In this document: in pieces, positions 32,186 to 42,544 of the stretch
Numbering within the stretch: the stretch's first letter is position 1
Layout of the letters: every line of letters begins with the position of its first letter
Assembly (NCBI GenBank): GCA_963682055.1
Contig: OY821744.1
Span: 29,302,967-29,366,966, forward strand
Direction: 5' to 3'
Source of the DNA: Primula veris
Taxonomy: Eukaryota > Streptophyta > Magnoliopsida > Ericales > Primulaceae
DNA: 64,000 bases
Notes under the pieces: model-generated
What the model was told of the DNA's origin: nothing
The model's database searches: none
Seen by the model: the letters and a program-made list of their open reading frames with translations, nothing else
Position numbers and translations under genes: made by a program

Positions 32186-33385
32186 TATCTTAGAAAGTGG
32201 AAGTGAGTTTGCCACAGAGGTAGCTAGGTCACGATGCTATATATTTTGAGCAAGGGCGGAACAGGAAAGGGCGAATGGTGCCGCCGCCATCCCATAATTT
32301 TTTATTTTTTTTAAATTATACATATAATTTTTTGAATTTGTAAATAAATTGACATAACTTAATTCAGTGGTACAATTGTATAGTTTTATAGTAATAGATA
32401 ACATGTCACGTGTTCGAATTCTTTTCCATCCTTTTTAACGACAGCACCAAAAAATAAATTTATGGTTCCGCAACTGATTAGAAAAAAAAAAAAAAATCAA
32501 AAAAATCCCTACCATTCATGTCAAGTTATTGTTTGATATTTAGACACATTAATATCTCCAGAATAAATAAGTGTTGAACAAACTAGATTCGCCTATGTTT
32601 TTTTTTTTTACAAAAGAAAACAATCCCTATACCTTCTGAACTACACTACACCTATTTATTTTTGCATTTCGGCAGCTTTTTTCCGCCTTCTTAGTTTTTC
32701 CTGGATCTCTTTACGTGTTTTTGTTGTTACGTTTTAAACACAATTTATCATTTTTGGTGTCTTTGTGTGTTTCAAGTTTTAACAAAGACGAAGTATAGTC
32801 AGTGAAAATGATAGTTATTAGTTAAAAAAACGATTTAACACTTATTTAAGTTGATGGAGATTTGTTTTCTCAGAAATATAGATGCAATTAGGCGCAAATC
32901 CGAGTCGGTTCCTCTCTTTTTTAAAGCATAAGCGGACAGCGGAGCCAACTGGAAATAATCCGTTCAGTTTGGGTCATAGAAATAATCAAAATCAAAGAAT
33001 ACGAATCATAATACGGGCTAGCTTGGTTTGATTCAGTCGGTTTATATAATAACTAATGAACAACATAGGACAAGAAGTTTCATCGGTGATTAACTACGAA
33101 ATACATATGTCAACTATACCTTAATGAAAAACTTAAGTTTTGTAGTTTAACTAATTGATCACGGCCGAACATATTATATATAGATAGGGCATTGCATTTA
33201 ATTATAGTAAAATATTATGTATAAATATATATAGTACATATATACAGTATATAAATTACAGTGTATACATTAATAAAATATTCAGAAACATATATAAGTA
33301 ATTGGTTAAGATCCGTCTCAAAACCACTATGCAATGGTATGATAATTTTATTACTAATGAAATTTATAAATTATCAATTTCAAAA
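32186..33385. other. Intergenic, no gene seen
   Basis: AT-rich. A possible element end (GGGCGGAACAGGAAAGGGC) at ~32,265 has no partner that I could find. Confidence 0.3.
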
Positions 33386-33389
33386 CCTT

Positions 33390-33712
33390 TAAAACCGCAA
33401 ATAGAACCAATTAAATTATTTTCTTTAAATTTGTCAATCCGATCCAAAGTAATAGCTAATCGATTTGTTTCAACTTTTGCTTAATTTAATTTATTTCGGT
33501 CAGTTTGATCGATTTAGTTCAATTTTTGACACCTCTTAGATGAGTATTATTTGCACATATATGTTACACTAATTGCTACACTTCTTGTTATATGAGTGAT
33601 GATGAAAACTCTACCTTAACTTATTTTATACTTTGTTTATTTTGTTTTCGCCTCTCTCACTATGAGTTTAGCGAGTAGTGTGAAAGTTGTGTTGACCAGA
33701 TTAATCCCTTAG
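33390..33712. repeat. Dispersed repeat, copy 1 (partner at 37,320-37,590)
   Basis: Long shared blocks with the 37.3-kb copy include TTCGGTCAGTTTGAT, TCAATTTTTGACA, GTGATGATGAAAACTC, CGCCTCTCT and AGTGTGAAAGTT. A further shared block (GTGGTACAAMACCCARCTTAAA, TCGCACCRAAC) occurs at 34,547-34,585 and 37,666-37,701, so the original unit was longer and copy 1 has gained an insert. Confidence 0.6.
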
Positions 33713-34206
33713 AGCTTGTTTAGTACGTTGCATCTTTGGTTGGTCGGGGTTAAACTAGAAGTGCTATCCGCCAGATTCACAAATGATGTGTTTAGTTCTG
33801 TACATTGCAATTGGGCTACTAGTACAGACCGGATTACTACTATTTATAAATGATGTCAGTTTCACAAATGATGTGTTTGGTTACACATTCTATGACCGGA
33901 CTATTTGTCCAATTAGAATATCAACAGACCCTGAAATGTGTATTTATAATTCCATGGTCATGTGGGTGTGGTATTAGTAGTCCCGACAATATCAATGCCA
34001 TGGACATTTCTAGTCCGAGATAAATCCCGCTTGTACTCATAGTATTAGGAATACGAGTCCAGCAACCAAACGAGACATAAGGGGTATGTGTTAAATTAGT
34101 CCACCCTGTCTGAAATGCTGATACGACATTCATTTCAAATCCCGCTCACAATACAGACCGGATTATAAGTCTTGGGACTATTAATTCTACAACCGAACGA
34201 GGTATA
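33713..34206. mobile_element. Tourist-like insertion inside the dispersed repeat
   Basis: It begins GAGCTTGTTTAGTACGTTGCA and ends ACAACCGAACGAGGTATAAG, resembling the CTTGTTTGGT...ACCAAACAAG ends of Harbinger-type MITEs. It contains two copies of TTTCACAAATGATGTGTTT-like sequence (~33,776 and ~33,858) and the repeated motif ACAGACCGGATTA (33,825 and 34,155). Boundaries approximate. Confidence 0.4.
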
Positions 34207-35050
34207 AGATGTAATATATATAGGATGCTATCAGTGATGTATCCACTCGAAAATCAAGTGTGATGATTAGGGGGCGAAGCCAGAAAATGGTATATAGGGT
34301 ACCGAATTCACATAAACAATCATATTAAGTGAAATAAAAAAAAAAAACTAAGGGTGTCAAATCGTCATTTTTAACACCTTGTAGTAAAAATAAATAGTCA
34401 AAAGTTAAAAAAAATTCACGATTATCTGAATTATGAAGGATGTCGACGTGGCGTGGCCTCCGATGACCTCTACCTAGCTTTCCGGGCTATGATACCATCT
34501 CACACACATTAGTATGAAATTATTGCTAAGTAAAATATTGATGGCAGTGGTACAAAACCCAGCTTAAAATCGCACCGAACTTTTAATGGAGACTAGCAAA
34601 GGAGCCCGAGCAATGCCCGGGTTTTTTTCTTAAAAAATTTAAATTATTTTCAACAATTTTGTTATAATTAAAATTGGCATTTCTTTGTAATTTATTAGGA
34701 CTAATCTCTATCATATTCATTAATTAAATTTTGCATTAATATGATTATATCTATTATATATTTACGGTTTAATAAAAAAAACATTATTTTGTAATTATTG
34801 TTCTATTTTAAGTTATGAAATTTGTTCGATTGTTATAAGGTTTTAACTTCTAAGTTGGAATAAAAGAACCTTCTTTGGTTTATCAACTGTAAGTATGATA
34901 CTTTGTCATAAATTGATAAATACACATCGTTATATGTTGTCTGCGAGTTGCTTAGTGACTAAATCATTTCGAACACACTCGTTAAAGTAGTATTGTATAT
35001 GCGAACAATATATATATATATATATATAGTATATATATATATATATATAT
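34207..35050. other. Intergenic with tail of the dispersed repeat and a TA microsatellite
   Basis: Bases 34,547-34,600 belong to the dispersed repeat described at 33,390. A (TA)n tract runs from 35,009 to about 35,058. No gene seen. Confidence 0.35.
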
Positions 35051-35054
35051 ATAT

Positions 35055-35390
35055 AGTATATATGGACACCATAAAAAACACTCAAATGGACACTTTTTCG
35101 TAAAAACGCTCCAAATCAATATTTGATTAATGCAAATCTCCACGGTTTTATGACGGAAACACAAATATGAGTCTTGTTTTTTTTTCCTGAGATGTATAAT
35201 GACATGTTTTGAATTTTTAAATTTTACCATAATTTCGAAAATATGTCATTATACATCTCGGAAAAAAAAACAAGACACATATTCGTGTTCCCGTCGTGAA
35301 ACCGTGGAGATTTGCATTAGCCAAATTTTGATTTGAGCGTTTTTACGAAAAAATGTCCAAGTTGATGTCTAAGTTGATGTTCATATAACA
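35055..35390. mobile_element. Long-hairpin MITE, copy 1
   Basis: Two ~150-bp arms pair almost completely. The left has CGTAAAAACGCTC, AATGCAAATCTCCACGG and GAGATGTATAATGACAT; the right carries the inverse of each. They surround a short AT-rich loop at ~35,214-35,240. It inserted in a (TA)n tract. A second copy of the same family lies at 60,092-60,412. Transcribed, it would fold into one long stem of the small-RNA-producing kind. Non-coding. Confidence 0.8.
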
Positions 35391-36265
35391 TTTTCTATAT
35401 ATATATATGGGTACAAAATCAAACTCATAAAATATATAGTTTTTTAGGAATTCACCCTCATAAAAGTCTAGAAACCATATTGCAATATTTTTTTTAAATT
35501 ACTTTTGTTCTTGTATACTACGTTTTAAAATTACAAAAGAATATGCATAGTAATGCGGTCTTTTGTTCTTGTATACTACGTTGTAATAGGATGCAATGTT
35601 GTCATTTACTCAAATTTAGAAATATTGGCGTCTTATTAAAAACTAAAAAAAAAATAGATTATAGTTGTTATATTAACTATGGAAACCATTTTTTTTTTAG
35701 CTTAACACATACATAGTATCTTTTACTATACATTGATATAGCGGGGGACGGTATATATATTTTTATTTATTTAATGGATGAGAAAAATGTGTAGTATGAT
35801 TCTAAAAAAGAGAAATCATAATAATATATATGAAAGTTGGACTGTGCATGTGTGTTTAATTATCTGTAAACTATTTAATTGGTGTATATAAACTAATTGA
35901 TTTTAGCTAAATCAATGGCATATTCTAAGTTTGACACGTAAATATCTTGAAGAAAGCTGAAGTAACCAAGTGAATAAAGAGTTAAGATAATACAACAACA
36001 ATAAAACAGGTAGACTTTCTGTATCGCTCATATGCATTACAAAATACATGCTTCTAAAATCAATTGATGATTTATATTAATAAAAAATAAATAGAGTAAA
36101 ATTATTAGATATGAGTTCGAGATAACCGGACAACAAACTGTGCCGCTAGTATTATTTAAATTGCAAATGCTAATATTCTAAAGACATATTGAGTCGAATC
36201 TACGGTCAACACATTTCTGTTCATAACATTTTGCACTCTCTTGAAAAGCTCAACAGACTCAGTAT
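35391..36265. other. Intergenic, no gene seen
   Basis: AT-rich. A repeated phrase TTTTGTTCTTGTATACTACGTT occurs at ~35,504 and ~35,561. Nothing else recognised. Confidence 0.3.
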
Positions 36266-36645
36266 TTAAAAACTCAAATGTATGAAATTGTACTGATTGT
36301 CTTGACATAATTTTTCATGTTTCTCTACCTTCGCTGCCGCTGCAGTAGTATCTGCGTGACCCACGATAAATTCTTTAATACCAAACCCCACCAAGGGTGA
36401 AACGACGGTAAGATCAACATACACATATTTTCTACCGTTGCAGCTATAAAAAAGAACTTCTGCTGACTTAAGGGTAAATCTACCATCAGATGGATCTGTA
36501 AGAAAGTTAACAGGTGTCTCCTTTCTAGCTGAAATTCATGCTCTCCAAATTATGTCATACAATACATCTTCAGCGAAGTCGTGGCGGTATTTGAACCCCA
36601 AAAGGTTCTTACAACGGACCATGTGACAAGTCGGACACATTTTCC
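36266..36645 (-). pseudogene. Remnant of a transposon-associated reverse-transcriptase C-terminal domain
   Basis: On the minus strand a frame ending at 36,266-36,268 reads, after one in-frame TGA (WRA-stop-ISARKE), NFLTDPSDGRFTLKSAEVL, then GRKYVYVDLTVVSPLVGFG, and VEKHEKLCQDNQYNFI. Upstream is CPTCHMVRCKN...FKYRHDFAEDVLYDI. The spacing of a C-x2-C cluster, 'KHRHN-V-D-L-DI', 'L-PADVL--W-GG--VCVDLT--SPL' and 'KH-K-C-------F-PF' is what I recall from the C-terminal part of many plant proteins labelled reverse-transcriptase or retroelement-derived. It is short, has a stop and no upstream RT, so it is a decayed fragment. Confidence 0.5.
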
Positions 36646-37110
36646 CTTACCGGTATAGAGGAATAAAAAGTCGATACTTGATAATAACTCGGTATTTTGT
36701 AGCTGACATGCGCTTGCCAAAACCCTCTATAGGGGTGGCAAGTAAGAAATTCTGAGCATGTCGGATACGAACACACCTAAATACGGTAAGATCCTTAGGT
36801 TTCATGTCGAACTACTCGCGTAAACCCGTCTACTATCAGTTTATCATGTTGTGTGATTTACCTGTAACTTGTAAGCAAATTGGGAACTAAATAAAATTTC
36901 AAGCCACATAAAGTCCTATGTATGCAAATAAGCAATAAACACGGTACACATGGAGTATATCAAGCAGGCACCTCCTCGAGTAAACTCACAGCTTGGAAAC
37001 AGGTGATGGTCTGTTAATATATAGAAGAGAAGTGACAAAATCAACTAAACAGAAAAGTAGAAGGGCTATATATGTAATTAAACTAAATTCCAGACTAACA
37101 GACAGGACAC
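36646..37110. other. Intergenic, no gene seen
   Basis: Possibly the decayed upstream part of the fragment at 36,266-36,645; no frame could be followed. Confidence 0.25.
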
Positions 37111-37114
37111 CACC

Positions 37115-37905
37115 AGGCTTTTTTATACAGTTAGAAACTTAGAATTTATGGGGTGAATCAAGTCTGAAATACAGTGCTCCCAAAAATTAAAACTTTGTAT
37201 AAGATTGAAAAAACATAGTGGAACTAGTATAAAATTAAAACAAAACAAAATGTATACCAAAATGGGGTGGACCAATTGAATCATTTTTAAAATAAATTCG
37301 GTCTGTTTGACTTGTTTCAATTTTTAATCAATTTAATTTAATTCGGTCAGTTTGATAGATTTATTTCAATTTTTGACATATTTTAGATGAATGTTATATG
37401 TACTGTTACAATGCTTTATATGGGTGATGATGAAAACTCAACCTTTTGACATTTTGTACTTTTGTTTATTTTGTCTTCGCCTCTCTTCCGATGAGTGTAG
37501 CGAATAGTGTGAAAGTTATGTTGATAAGGCTGGTCTTTGTGGCCTTGTTTGGTTGCATTGGTTGGTCGGGTTTGGACTATAAGTTATATCGGAAACCAAA
37601 TAATGTTTTTGATTGCGACGAACGGACTACAAATGATACACTTTCGAAAGTAAAATATTGGTGGTAGTGGTACAACACCCAACTTAAAGTCGCACCAAAC
37701 GTTTAATTTTAATGGAGATATGGGTTGGTTCAGGTCTACTGAAACACAGTGGTCCCAATATAATCAAAATTTTGTAAAAGATTGAAGAACATAGTTGAAA
37801 CTGGAACACTACTACAAAATTAAAACAAAACAAAATATAGAGCACTAATTGTACTACACTATTTAAGTGATAGGACCGACCAGTCCACTCAATCTTTTTA
37901 TACGT
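37115..37905. repeat. Dispersed repeat, copy 2, flanked by ~170-bp direct repeats
   Basis: Bases ~37,130-37,300 and ~37,725-37,900 are direct copies. They share CAGTGSTCCCAA, AAAATTAAAACAAAACAAAAT, GATTGAARAACATAGT and the TTTTTATAC end. Between them lies copy 2 of the repeat at 33,390. The layout recalls a small LTR-like (TRIM) element, but no primer binding site or TG...CA ends were found, so local duplication is equally possible. Confidence 0.45.
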
Positions 37906-37989
37906 AAAAGGAATATAGTCAGAGCAAACCAATTACGAATCATCATTAAAAAGTACAAAAACTAAGAGCACGTTTAGTGTGATACGTTT

Positions 37990-38145
37990 ACAAGGAGAAG
38001 CCAGACTATACTAAATGTATAGTTTGGAAAACTTTTCTCTGTGGCACCATTAGATTAACAGAAGGTCTCACAGACTGTAATAATCTAATGGTGCACAGAG
38101 ATAGTTTTTTAAACTATACTAAATGTATAGTCTGACACTCCTTGT
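37990..38145. mobile_element. Short hairpin MITE (ACAAGGAG ends)
   Basis: Outer ends are ACAAGGAG and CTCCTTGT. The inner arms hold AGACTATACTAAATGTATAG and CTCTGTG-CACCATTAGATTA with their inverses, around a loop at ~38,065-38,078. 156 bp, almost entirely self-complementary. The 16-bp ACTATACTAAATGTATAG unit is itself palindromic. Confidence 0.75.
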
Positions 38146-38448
38146 CCCTACAAATGTATGATTCATATAAACGGTTCTTTAATTAGCAAATCAAAATATG
38201 AGTCACATGACATTTTTTTTATTACTATACCCATTTATTTGTTTAAAACATATAAAAATAAACCTAAAGAAGCTCTTTGTATTCATTATAATAATATATA
38301 GCTCAAAATAAAATAGTCTATATGTCACATTGATAGATAAAAGTAATGAGCCTAATTATCAAGTAAATGTCTTAGTTAGCGAGTAGTTTTTTTTCTATCT
38401 ATCAAATTATAACTAACCAGTTAAATGTGGATGTTCCGTTAATAAAAG

Positions 38449-39297
38449 TAGGGATGGGTTATGATCGGGACCCGATCCGTAAACCGCTCAATCCGTATCC
38501 CGACCCGATTACTTTTAAAAATGAAAAAAAATCCCGATCCCGACCCGACAAAAGTCGGGACCCGATTTTTTCGGGACCCGATTTTTTCGGGATCCCGTAG
38601 GTTCGGAATAGTTTATCCCGAATCTCACGACATATTTTTTTATTTTACGACGACGTTATTTTTTATTAACAATTTTTATTTGAGAAGTCTAAAGATGTTA
38701 TTAACACGAAAAATAATCCTATTTTAAAAATAACATTCTTAATAAATGAAAAAAGAAATTAACATGTAATGAAAAAATAGTGTGAAACTACAAATAACGG
38801 AGTAGATAAAAAAATTGATACGTTTTTTATCAGATTTTTTTATTATTTAGTTTTATTCACACAAGCAACAATTATCATACTAAATGAGATGCATTATCAA
38901 TACAATTTTTATAATCGGAAAATAATAATCATTTATGTTTCTTGAAAATAACAATATAATTTTTTAATTTAAGTATATTTTTTATTTTAATAGTTTAATA
39001 TATTCAAAACTATAAATCTATATGATACTTCTATAATTATAACTAATATATAAAACAAAAAAGATTGTAGCTACTATAGTAGAGTGCTTACATTGTATGT
39101 TATAAGTACGATGTTTGATTCTCATCACTTGCATTTGATATAAATTAATTTATATTTTTATATAAAATATAAATTAATTTAAAAATCGGATCGGGTCGGG
39201 ACAACCGACGAAATCAAAATTGTCACCCGATTTCAAAGTTTGTCGGGTCGGAACTATTCTCGGGTCGGGATTTCAGGATTTTTTCTCATTACTAAAT
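38449..39297. mobile_element. Non-autonomous hAT-like element with CCCGACCCG ends
   Basis: An 8-bp direct repeat AATAAAAG (38,441-38,448 and 39,298-39,305) flanks an 849-bp segment. The left end starts TAGGGATGGGTTATGATCGGGACCCG. The right end carries inverse-type sequence (CGGGTCGGGATTTCAGGATT, then TCTCATTACTA). Subterminal CGGGACCCG/CGGGTCGGG repeats lie at 38,473-38,620 and 39,188-39,275. An 8-bp target duplication and such ends are typical of the hAT superfamily. No transposase; the ORF from 38,461 is simple-sequence. Confidence 0.7.
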
Positions 39298-39429
39298 AAT
39301 AAAAGTACAAAACAGTTCTGAGTTTATTTTTTTAAAAAAATAATATTAAAAAGAAAACCAGGCATCCCGCCCAATTAGTTAGGCCATTCTCAACTCTTTG
39401 ACAATGGATCTCACTGTCCCTTTTGACTT

Positions 39430-39545
39430 TCACCTCATAATCACCATTTTAATATATATATATATTCTATTTACACACACACACATATATATATATATAC
39501 ACACACTATATATATATATATATATCTACCATATTTATGTATATA
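39430..39545. repeat. TA/CA microsatellite cluster
   Basis: Runs of (TA)n, (AC)n and (TA)n upstream of the transporter gene. Confidence 0.7.
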
Positions 39546-39645
39546 CATAATATATTATTTCTCCAGGTTCATCACTCAAACCCTTTGCATGCATTGCAAT
39601 TTTTAGTTGCAAAATTATAATAATCTCCAGACACGCTATCTGACT

Positions 39646-39702
39646 GACACGTGTCATTCACCAGATCCATACTCGCTTTGCGTGCTCTGATAAATATATT
39701 CA
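39646..39702 (+). promoter_or_regulatory. Candidate core promoter of the GONST gene
   Basis: A palindromic G-box/ABRE GACACGTGTC (39,646-39,655) precedes TATA-like GATAAATATATTC (39,690-39,702). Transcription starting near 39,730 would give a leader interrupted by introns before the coding start at 42,545. The assignment is by position only. Confidence 0.35.
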
Positions 39703-40080
39703 CACTCACGTCTTTCTTATGACCCTTTTTTTTTCCTTCCTTTTTTCTCATTACTTATATTCATAATTGTATTTATTTATATATATGTACATACTTCTGT
39801 AATACGATCGAGCAGATAGTAAAGGTGAATATTTTTTTCTTAATCAGTGTTTTAAGAAGCGAAATCTTAGCTAAAGCGTTTTTTTACAAGAGTTATGCTA
39901 AAAGTATAAGTTTTTAGCGGCCTTAAATGTGGAAAAAGTGAGCTGTTTAAGCTTTGAATTGAGCTTTTTTTAAGCTTCGAATTGAGTTTTTTAAGCTTTG
40001 AATCGAGTTTTTTTATAAGCTTTGAATCGAGCTTTTAAGATTAGTGTTCTTATCAGCTTGGTATATTTGGAAATTTTCAG

Positions 40081-40127
40081 GAATTAGCTTGCAAGGTGAA
40101 ATTAAGGAACTGCCGTGATACCGTTAG
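40081..40127 (+). other. Exon-like leader block, copy 1
   Basis: 47 bp after an ATTTTCAG acceptor-like site and before a GTAACC donor-like site. Begins GAATTAGCTTGCAAGG and ends GATACCGTTAG. Non-coding (stops in frame). Inferred untranslated exon of the downstream transporter gene. Confidence 0.45.
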
Positions 40128-40338
40128 GTAACCATTTTGCGTTTTCTTGTTTTATTAATTTTTTGCACAAGTTTTTTTTTCCAATTTTTCGTAATCAATT
40201 TGTACAATTTATTTGTAGTGGAGTTTGAAATTTGAGTGGTTAGTTATTAAAAATACTTGGTCTAATTTTTCCAGAGAAAAGTTTGATCTTTTTTGTATAT
40301 TTGTTCTTAATCAGCTTGGTTAAATTGGGTATTTTCAG

Positions 40339-40384
40339 GAATTAGTGTGCAAAGTGAATTAAGGAACTGCCACGATACCGTTGG
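40339..40384 (+). other. Exon-like leader block, copy 2
   Basis: 46 bp with the same bracketing signals (ATTTTCAG before, GTAACT after). Begins GAATTAGTGTGCAAAG. Lies 258 bp after copy 1. Confidence 0.45.
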
Positions 40385-40598
40385 GTAACTCTTTTGTGTT
40401 TTTTATATTAGTTTTTGCCAGTGTTTTAAAAAGAAAAATCTTACCTACAGCGTTTTTACAACTTACAAGAGCTGTGCTAAAAGTGGAAAAACAAGTTGTT
40501 TAAGGTTTTTTTAAGCTTTGAATCGAGTTTTTTTTACTATGAAACGCTCTTTTTGGGTCAGTGTTTTTAATCAGCTTGGTTAAATTTAAAATTTTCAG

Positions 40599-40644
40599 GA
40601 ATTAGCTTGCAAGGTGAATTAAGGAACTGCCACGATACAGTTAG
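40599..40644 (+). other. Exon-like leader block, copy 3
   Basis: 46 bp with ATTTTCAG before and GTAATC after. Begins GAATTAGCTTGCAAGG and ends GATACAGTTAG. Lies 260 bp after copy 2. Confidence 0.45.
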
Positions 40645-42544
40645 GTAATCGTTTTGTGTTTTTATTTATTTAGTTTTGCACAGGGTTTTTATATATTTTT
40701 TTTGTGATCAATTTTGTACAATTTATTTGTAGCGGAGTTTGAAATTTAAGTAGTTAGTTATTATAGTTACTTAGTCTAGTTTTTCCAGGGAAAAGTTTGA
40801 TCTTTTTTGTTTTTGCTAGTTATTAGACATTTTGCCCGATTGAAGAAGTTTAGAGATGTCGAACTTTACGAAGTTGATTATGAAATAGCAAACATATGTA
40901 GACTAGCTTTACTAGCTATCGAGTTTTAACCAAGAAAGATAAATATTGTTAATCGTCTTAGACACTTTCAAGATAAAACTGTAAATCTTCTTGAATACTT
41001 ACGATTTTTCTTGGTTTTGGACGTGTTTGGTCCTGAGACAAAGTTGGCATCATACCAGTCTCGTAACTTCTAGCTAGGTATTGAATATCTGAGATTTTTT
41101 TTGGTTTTTTGCCACTTGAATGCACTGCAACTTATTTTTATAAAGAAATTGTAGTCAATTTACACAGTTTATTTGTAGTGGAGTTTGAAATTTGAGTAGT
41201 TAGTTATTATTGTTACTTGTTTCAATTTTTTCAAAGAAAAGTAAGTTGAAAATAGTTTTTAGACATTTTGCCTGATTGAAGAAATTTAGAGATATCGAAA
41301 TTTACGAAATTGATCAGAGAATAGCAAAAATGTATACCAGCTTTAGTAGGGTTTTAGGAAAAAAGAACTAAGAAAGATTAATAATGTTAATCTTCTTATA
41401 CACTTTGAAGATAAAACTGTAAATCTTCTTGGATACTTTGGATTTTTCTTGGTTTTAGATGTGTTTTGTCCTGAGATTAAGCGGGCGCCACACCAGTCTC
41501 GTAACTTCTAGTGTTATTGCATATCTGAGAACATTTTTTGGTTTTTTTCCCCACTTGGATGCACTGCAACTTATAAACAAAAATTCATAAAAAAATAAGC
41601 TGATTTTAAGTCCTGCAGTCCATCAAGAATTTCGTTTGAAATTAAAAAGGTGGAAGCTTGGATTAGCCGGTTGATTAACTGTTTGGTCTATGTTTTCTCT
41701 TTAAATTTCCGATCCTGTTTTAATTCCTAGAGCCACTTTGGAAGTAGCAAAAAAGGACCAAAGAATGAGCTTAGCTTTGCTCTAGCTTTATTCTAGTTTC
41801 ACCTGACAGGCAGAACCAGGATTAGATTGGGAGGGGTTTTAAGTGTTCTAATAAGAAGCTTAAACTAAAATCACATGGTTAGGGAAACAAATAGTCTATT
41901 TTTTTTGGGTAAAAATGCGGAGGGGAAGCTATGTTCCCTTGTGTCACCACTTAGTTCGTGTAACATATGGAGGTCATTGTATACTATCTTGCTTGATTTA
42001 CTGAAATGAATTATAAAACATGACAGAGCGGAAATTGAAGGTAAAAGTTAGCCATGAAATTTCAAAGCTTCTTGAAATGCTAGGTCCGAGATTAAAAAAG
42101 GGGGAAATTTTGAAACGCTATTGATACTAGTTTGGTGATTGCGACTACTTCTTCCTTGATGGACCTGGAAACCAAATATCGTTCTAACAAAACCTCTCCT
42201 CTCATTTACATGTTAGGAAATCAAATATGTTTCCCTTCAAATCATCTGGTCAGGGTTGTACACAAAATATAGCAAGCAGTGAGGGTTATAGAGACATGAA
42301 TTAAATATATTGTAACAGAACATAAATTATACTGGAAGATACAAGTTAGTTCTGGGCACCTGATTTAATTTCAATGGTTTATATTCTTCCCCACTGAAAT
42401 TCTGGTGAACCTTTGAAATGAAACATTGTTTCTCTATTACACGAGTTCCATTACTTACTGAAAACTTCCGACAAGTCGAGCTCTTATTTTCAATTGCAGT
42501 ATAATTATACTTATACAACTCCTCCGTAGTTGGCAGGTCGTGTG

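Larger units (their letters stand above)
39845..41590 (+). repeat. Complex tandem duplications in the transporter 5' leader region
   Basis: Three overlapping sets are visible. Set 1: blocks starting AGTGTTTTAARAAG...AATCTTA at 39,847 and 40,423, with internal AAGCTTTGAATCGAG repeats at 39,950-40,040 and 40,510-40,530. Set 2: GTGGAGTTTGAAATTTGAG...TTAGTTATTA at 40,219, 40,733 and 41,178. Set 3: a ~430-bp unit (GACATTTTGCC-GATTGAAGAA through CACTTG-ATGCACTGCAACTTAT) at ~40,838-41,133 and ~41,265-41,574. Three splice-site-bounded 46-47-bp blocks lie inside (separate entries). Confidence 0.8.

Noticed and set aside
34480..34510. TRIM or copia primer binding site (GGCTATGATACCATCTCACA)
   Set aside because: One or two mismatches to the initiator-tRNA site and no LTR next to it; chance or very old remnant.
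42530..42544. TTG start for the transporter exon 1
   Set aside because: The in-frame ATG at 42,545 is a normal start, preceded by an in-frame stop at 42,527-42,529; a TTG start is not needed.
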